In this document: one piece after another, positions 63,005-64,000 of the stretch
Position numbering within the stretch: the stretch's first letter is position 1
Layout of the letters: the number at the start of each line of letters is the position of its first letter
Origin: Candidatus Schekmanbacteria bacterium
Lineage (GTDB): Bacteria; CSSED10-310; JACPHN01
Direction: 5' to 3'
Length of the DNA: 64,000 bases
Assembly (NCBI GenBank): GCA_016188575.1
Contig: JACPHN010000094.1
Span: 25,655 to 89,654 of the forward strand
The notes under the pieces: model-generated
What the model was told of the DNA's origin: nothing
Databases searched by the model: none
The model's input: only the letters and a program-made list of their open reading frames with translations
Translations under genes and position numbers: made by a program

Positions 63005-63574
63005 GTGCTGCTCACCTCCACGGAACCCGTGAGCCGCGCTCAGATCGTCAAGGCCTTTGCCGACGCGAAGTCGCCGTGTCGCCCGCTCTCCGCGGAAGAA
63101 ATCGCCGCTGCCGTGATCCATCTCACGCGTCGATGCACCCAGACGACTTCCGCTCTCGCGCTGCTGCAAACTCGGTCCGGCCTGCAACTGCGCACCGACC
63201 CACGCCTCGAGCCGTGGCTGCGGCACTTTCACCGCAAGATCCGTCGCGTTCGCCTGTCGCGCGCCGCTCTCGAGACGCTCGCCATTGTCGCCTATCGCCA
63301 GCCGGTGAGCACGCCCGATGTCGAGCAGATTCGGGGGGTGAGCTCGGCACAGGTGCTGCGCAGCCTCATGGAGAAGGACCTCGTGCACATCGTCGGCCGC
63401 AGCGGCAGCGTTGGACGGGCGCTGCTGTACGGGACGACGCCGAGCTTCCTTGACCATCTCGGCCTGAGGCATCTCGGCCAGTTGCCGCGCCGCGAGGAGC
63501 TCGCAGCCATGTGGGGGGGGACAGATGGCGCTGCCGCGGCCGGCGCTGTCGATACCGAGCAGGATGGGTCGTGA
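63005..63574 (+). CDS. scpB: Segregation and condensation protein ScpB, 5'-truncated by the element
   Basis: 189 residues from the GTG at 63005. Two winged-helix domains of ScpB are recognisable (LSRAALETLAIVAYRQPVST, then QIRGVSSAQVLRSLMEKDLV). The usual first helix is shortened: in-frame text VEAVLEA just upstream has no start codon before a TGA at 62960. The GTG is 4 bases after the tnpB stop, so translational coupling to tnpB could still yield protein. scpA is not adjacent. ScpB bridges ScpA-SMC for chromosome segregation; loss of part of helix 1 may impair dimerisation. Confidence 0.82.
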   Translation: MLLTSTEPVSRAQIVKAFADAKSPCRPLSAEEIAAAVIHLTRRCTQTTSALALLQTRSGLQLRTDPRLEPWLRHFHRKIRRVRLSRAALETLAIVAYRQPVSTPDVEQIRGVSSAQVLRSLMEKDLVHIVGRSGSVGRALLYGTTPSFLDHLGLRHLGQLPRREELAAMWGGTDGAAAAGAVDTEQDGS

Positions 63575-63921
63575 AAGCCACCCGGCAAGAGATGACCTAC
63601 CGCATCGGCGAAGTGAGCCGCTTGACGGGAGTCCCGGCATACGTGCTGCGTTTCTGGCAGCGCGAGTTCCCGACACTGGCGCCAGGCAAGACTGGAGGAG
63701 GCCAGCGCCTCTTCACCGAGCGGGACGTGGCCATGGTCGAGAACATCAAGGAGCTCCTTTACGAGCGGCACTACACGCACGAAGGAGCGCGCACGGCACT
63801 GGCTGCGACCGCCGCCGCCGCCGGTGGCGAGGAGCCAGGTGGTTCTGCCGCCGTGGCCCGCGACCGCCTGCGGCGCATTCGAGAGGAGCTCTCCGCGATC
63901 CTCCGTCAGCTTGGTTCGTGA
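63571..63921 (+). CDS. MerR-family transcriptional regulator
   Basis: 116 residues from the GTG at 63571, which overlaps the scpB TGA (GTGA); an ATG at 63592 is the alternative. The winged helix-turn-helix signature is clear: YRIGEVSRLTGVPAYVLRFW, then QREFPTLAPGKTGGGQRLFT. A helical C-terminus lacks effector cysteines, so the ligand is unknown. MerR proteins of this short type often follow ihf/scp-type genes in deltaproteobacteria. Confidence 0.88.
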   Translation: MKATRQEMTYRIGEVSRLTGVPAYVLRFWQREFPTLAPGKTGGGQRLFTERDVAMVENIKELLYERHYTHEGARTALAATAAAAGGEEPGGSAAVARDRLRRIREELSAILRQLGS

Positions 63922-64000
63922 CCCGGCTCAGCTTCTTCGCCGGCCCCGCGGGGCAACGTGAGGACAAACCGAGCACCACCTCCGGGCGCCTCTTCGTACC
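63906..64000 (-). CDS. C-terminal end of a histidine kinase, cut by the window edge
   Basis: Reading minus from the window end gives YEEAPGGGARFVLTLPRG and then EEAEPGHEPS before a TGA at 63906-63908. GGGARFVLTLP is the usual last strand of a HATPase_c domain. Only about 30 residues are visible. It is convergent with the MerR gene and overlaps its last 16 bases. Confidence 0.65.
   Translation of the reverse strand, partial: YEEAPGGGARFVLTLPRGAGEEAEPGHEPS

Overview
The window is one contiguous stretch of a GC-rich, flagellated, Gram-negative (diderm) chromosome. It carries a FadL-type outer-membrane porin, a lipoprotein with a lipobox, three flagellin genes with sigma-28-like promoters, and many REC/PilZ/GGDEF-EAL proteins. 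Giant secreted proteins, a DUF3536-type GH57, a sulfatase-TPR protein and an AbfD-like dehydratase suggest a deltaproteobacterial-type lineage (Myxococcota, Desulfobacterota or Binatota-like). That placement is inference; no taxonomic marker was computed.

Layout. 1-2.6 kb: a FadL-like porin cut by the window edge and a GAF histidine kinase, both on minus. 2.7-13.3 kb: a flagellar filament locus with three tandem flagellins, flaG, fliD, fliS, a FliT-like chaperone, and a ~1260-residue fusion of glycosyltransferase, methyltransferase, TPR and CgeB-like domains that probably decorates flagellin. 13.3-20.5 kb: a polytopic GT-C-like protein, dnaE and aroE. 20.6-30.6 kb: a coiled-coil PD-(D/E)XK-like protein, a PilZ protein, tRNA-Ala(CGC), a helical-repeat protein, a GH57 enzyme, a lipoprotein, MsrAB, a hotdog thioesterase and a sulfatase-like TPR protein. 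30.7-37.5 kb: a 2266-residue secreted subtilase, closed by a clean intrinsic terminator. 37.6-49.9 kb, all minus: an ABC-F ATPase, then a signalling cluster read in the order NfeD, two SPFH proteins, a giant propeller kinase with PilZ and REC domains, a small exported protein, and a REC-GGDEF-EAL protein. 50.2-60.3 kb: a tandem tyrosine-phenol-lyase fusion, two zinc-ribbon proteins, a papain-like peptidase candidate, an AbfD-like 4-hydroxybutyryl-CoA dehydratase, an SGNH-like protein and a metallo-beta-lactamase/double-rhodanese sulfur enzyme. 60.7-64 kb: scpB interrupted near its 5' end by a decayed IS607-like element with a divergent TnpB and a densely structured 3' RNA region, then a MerR regulator and the tail of a histidine kinase.

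Most notable. (1) The 912-residue protein at 50178-52916 joins two tyrosine-phenol-lyase units that have decayed in complementary ways. The N-half lost the PLP lysine but kept the Tyr71 motif and Met288 loop. The C-half kept the lysine and substrate residues but lost those two elements. Together they look like one composite active site. (2) The TnpB element lies inside scpB and ends in a run of hairpins with GNRA loops, a candidate omega-RNA. (3) The three flagellin genes share sigma-28-like promoters and a conserved long leader, and sit next to a multidomain candidate glycosylation enzyme. (4) A c-di-GMP-binding PilZ domain lies inside a giant hybrid kinase, with a REC-GGDEF-EAL protein two genes downstream. 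A GC-rich palindromic repeat family recurs in at least five intergenic gaps.
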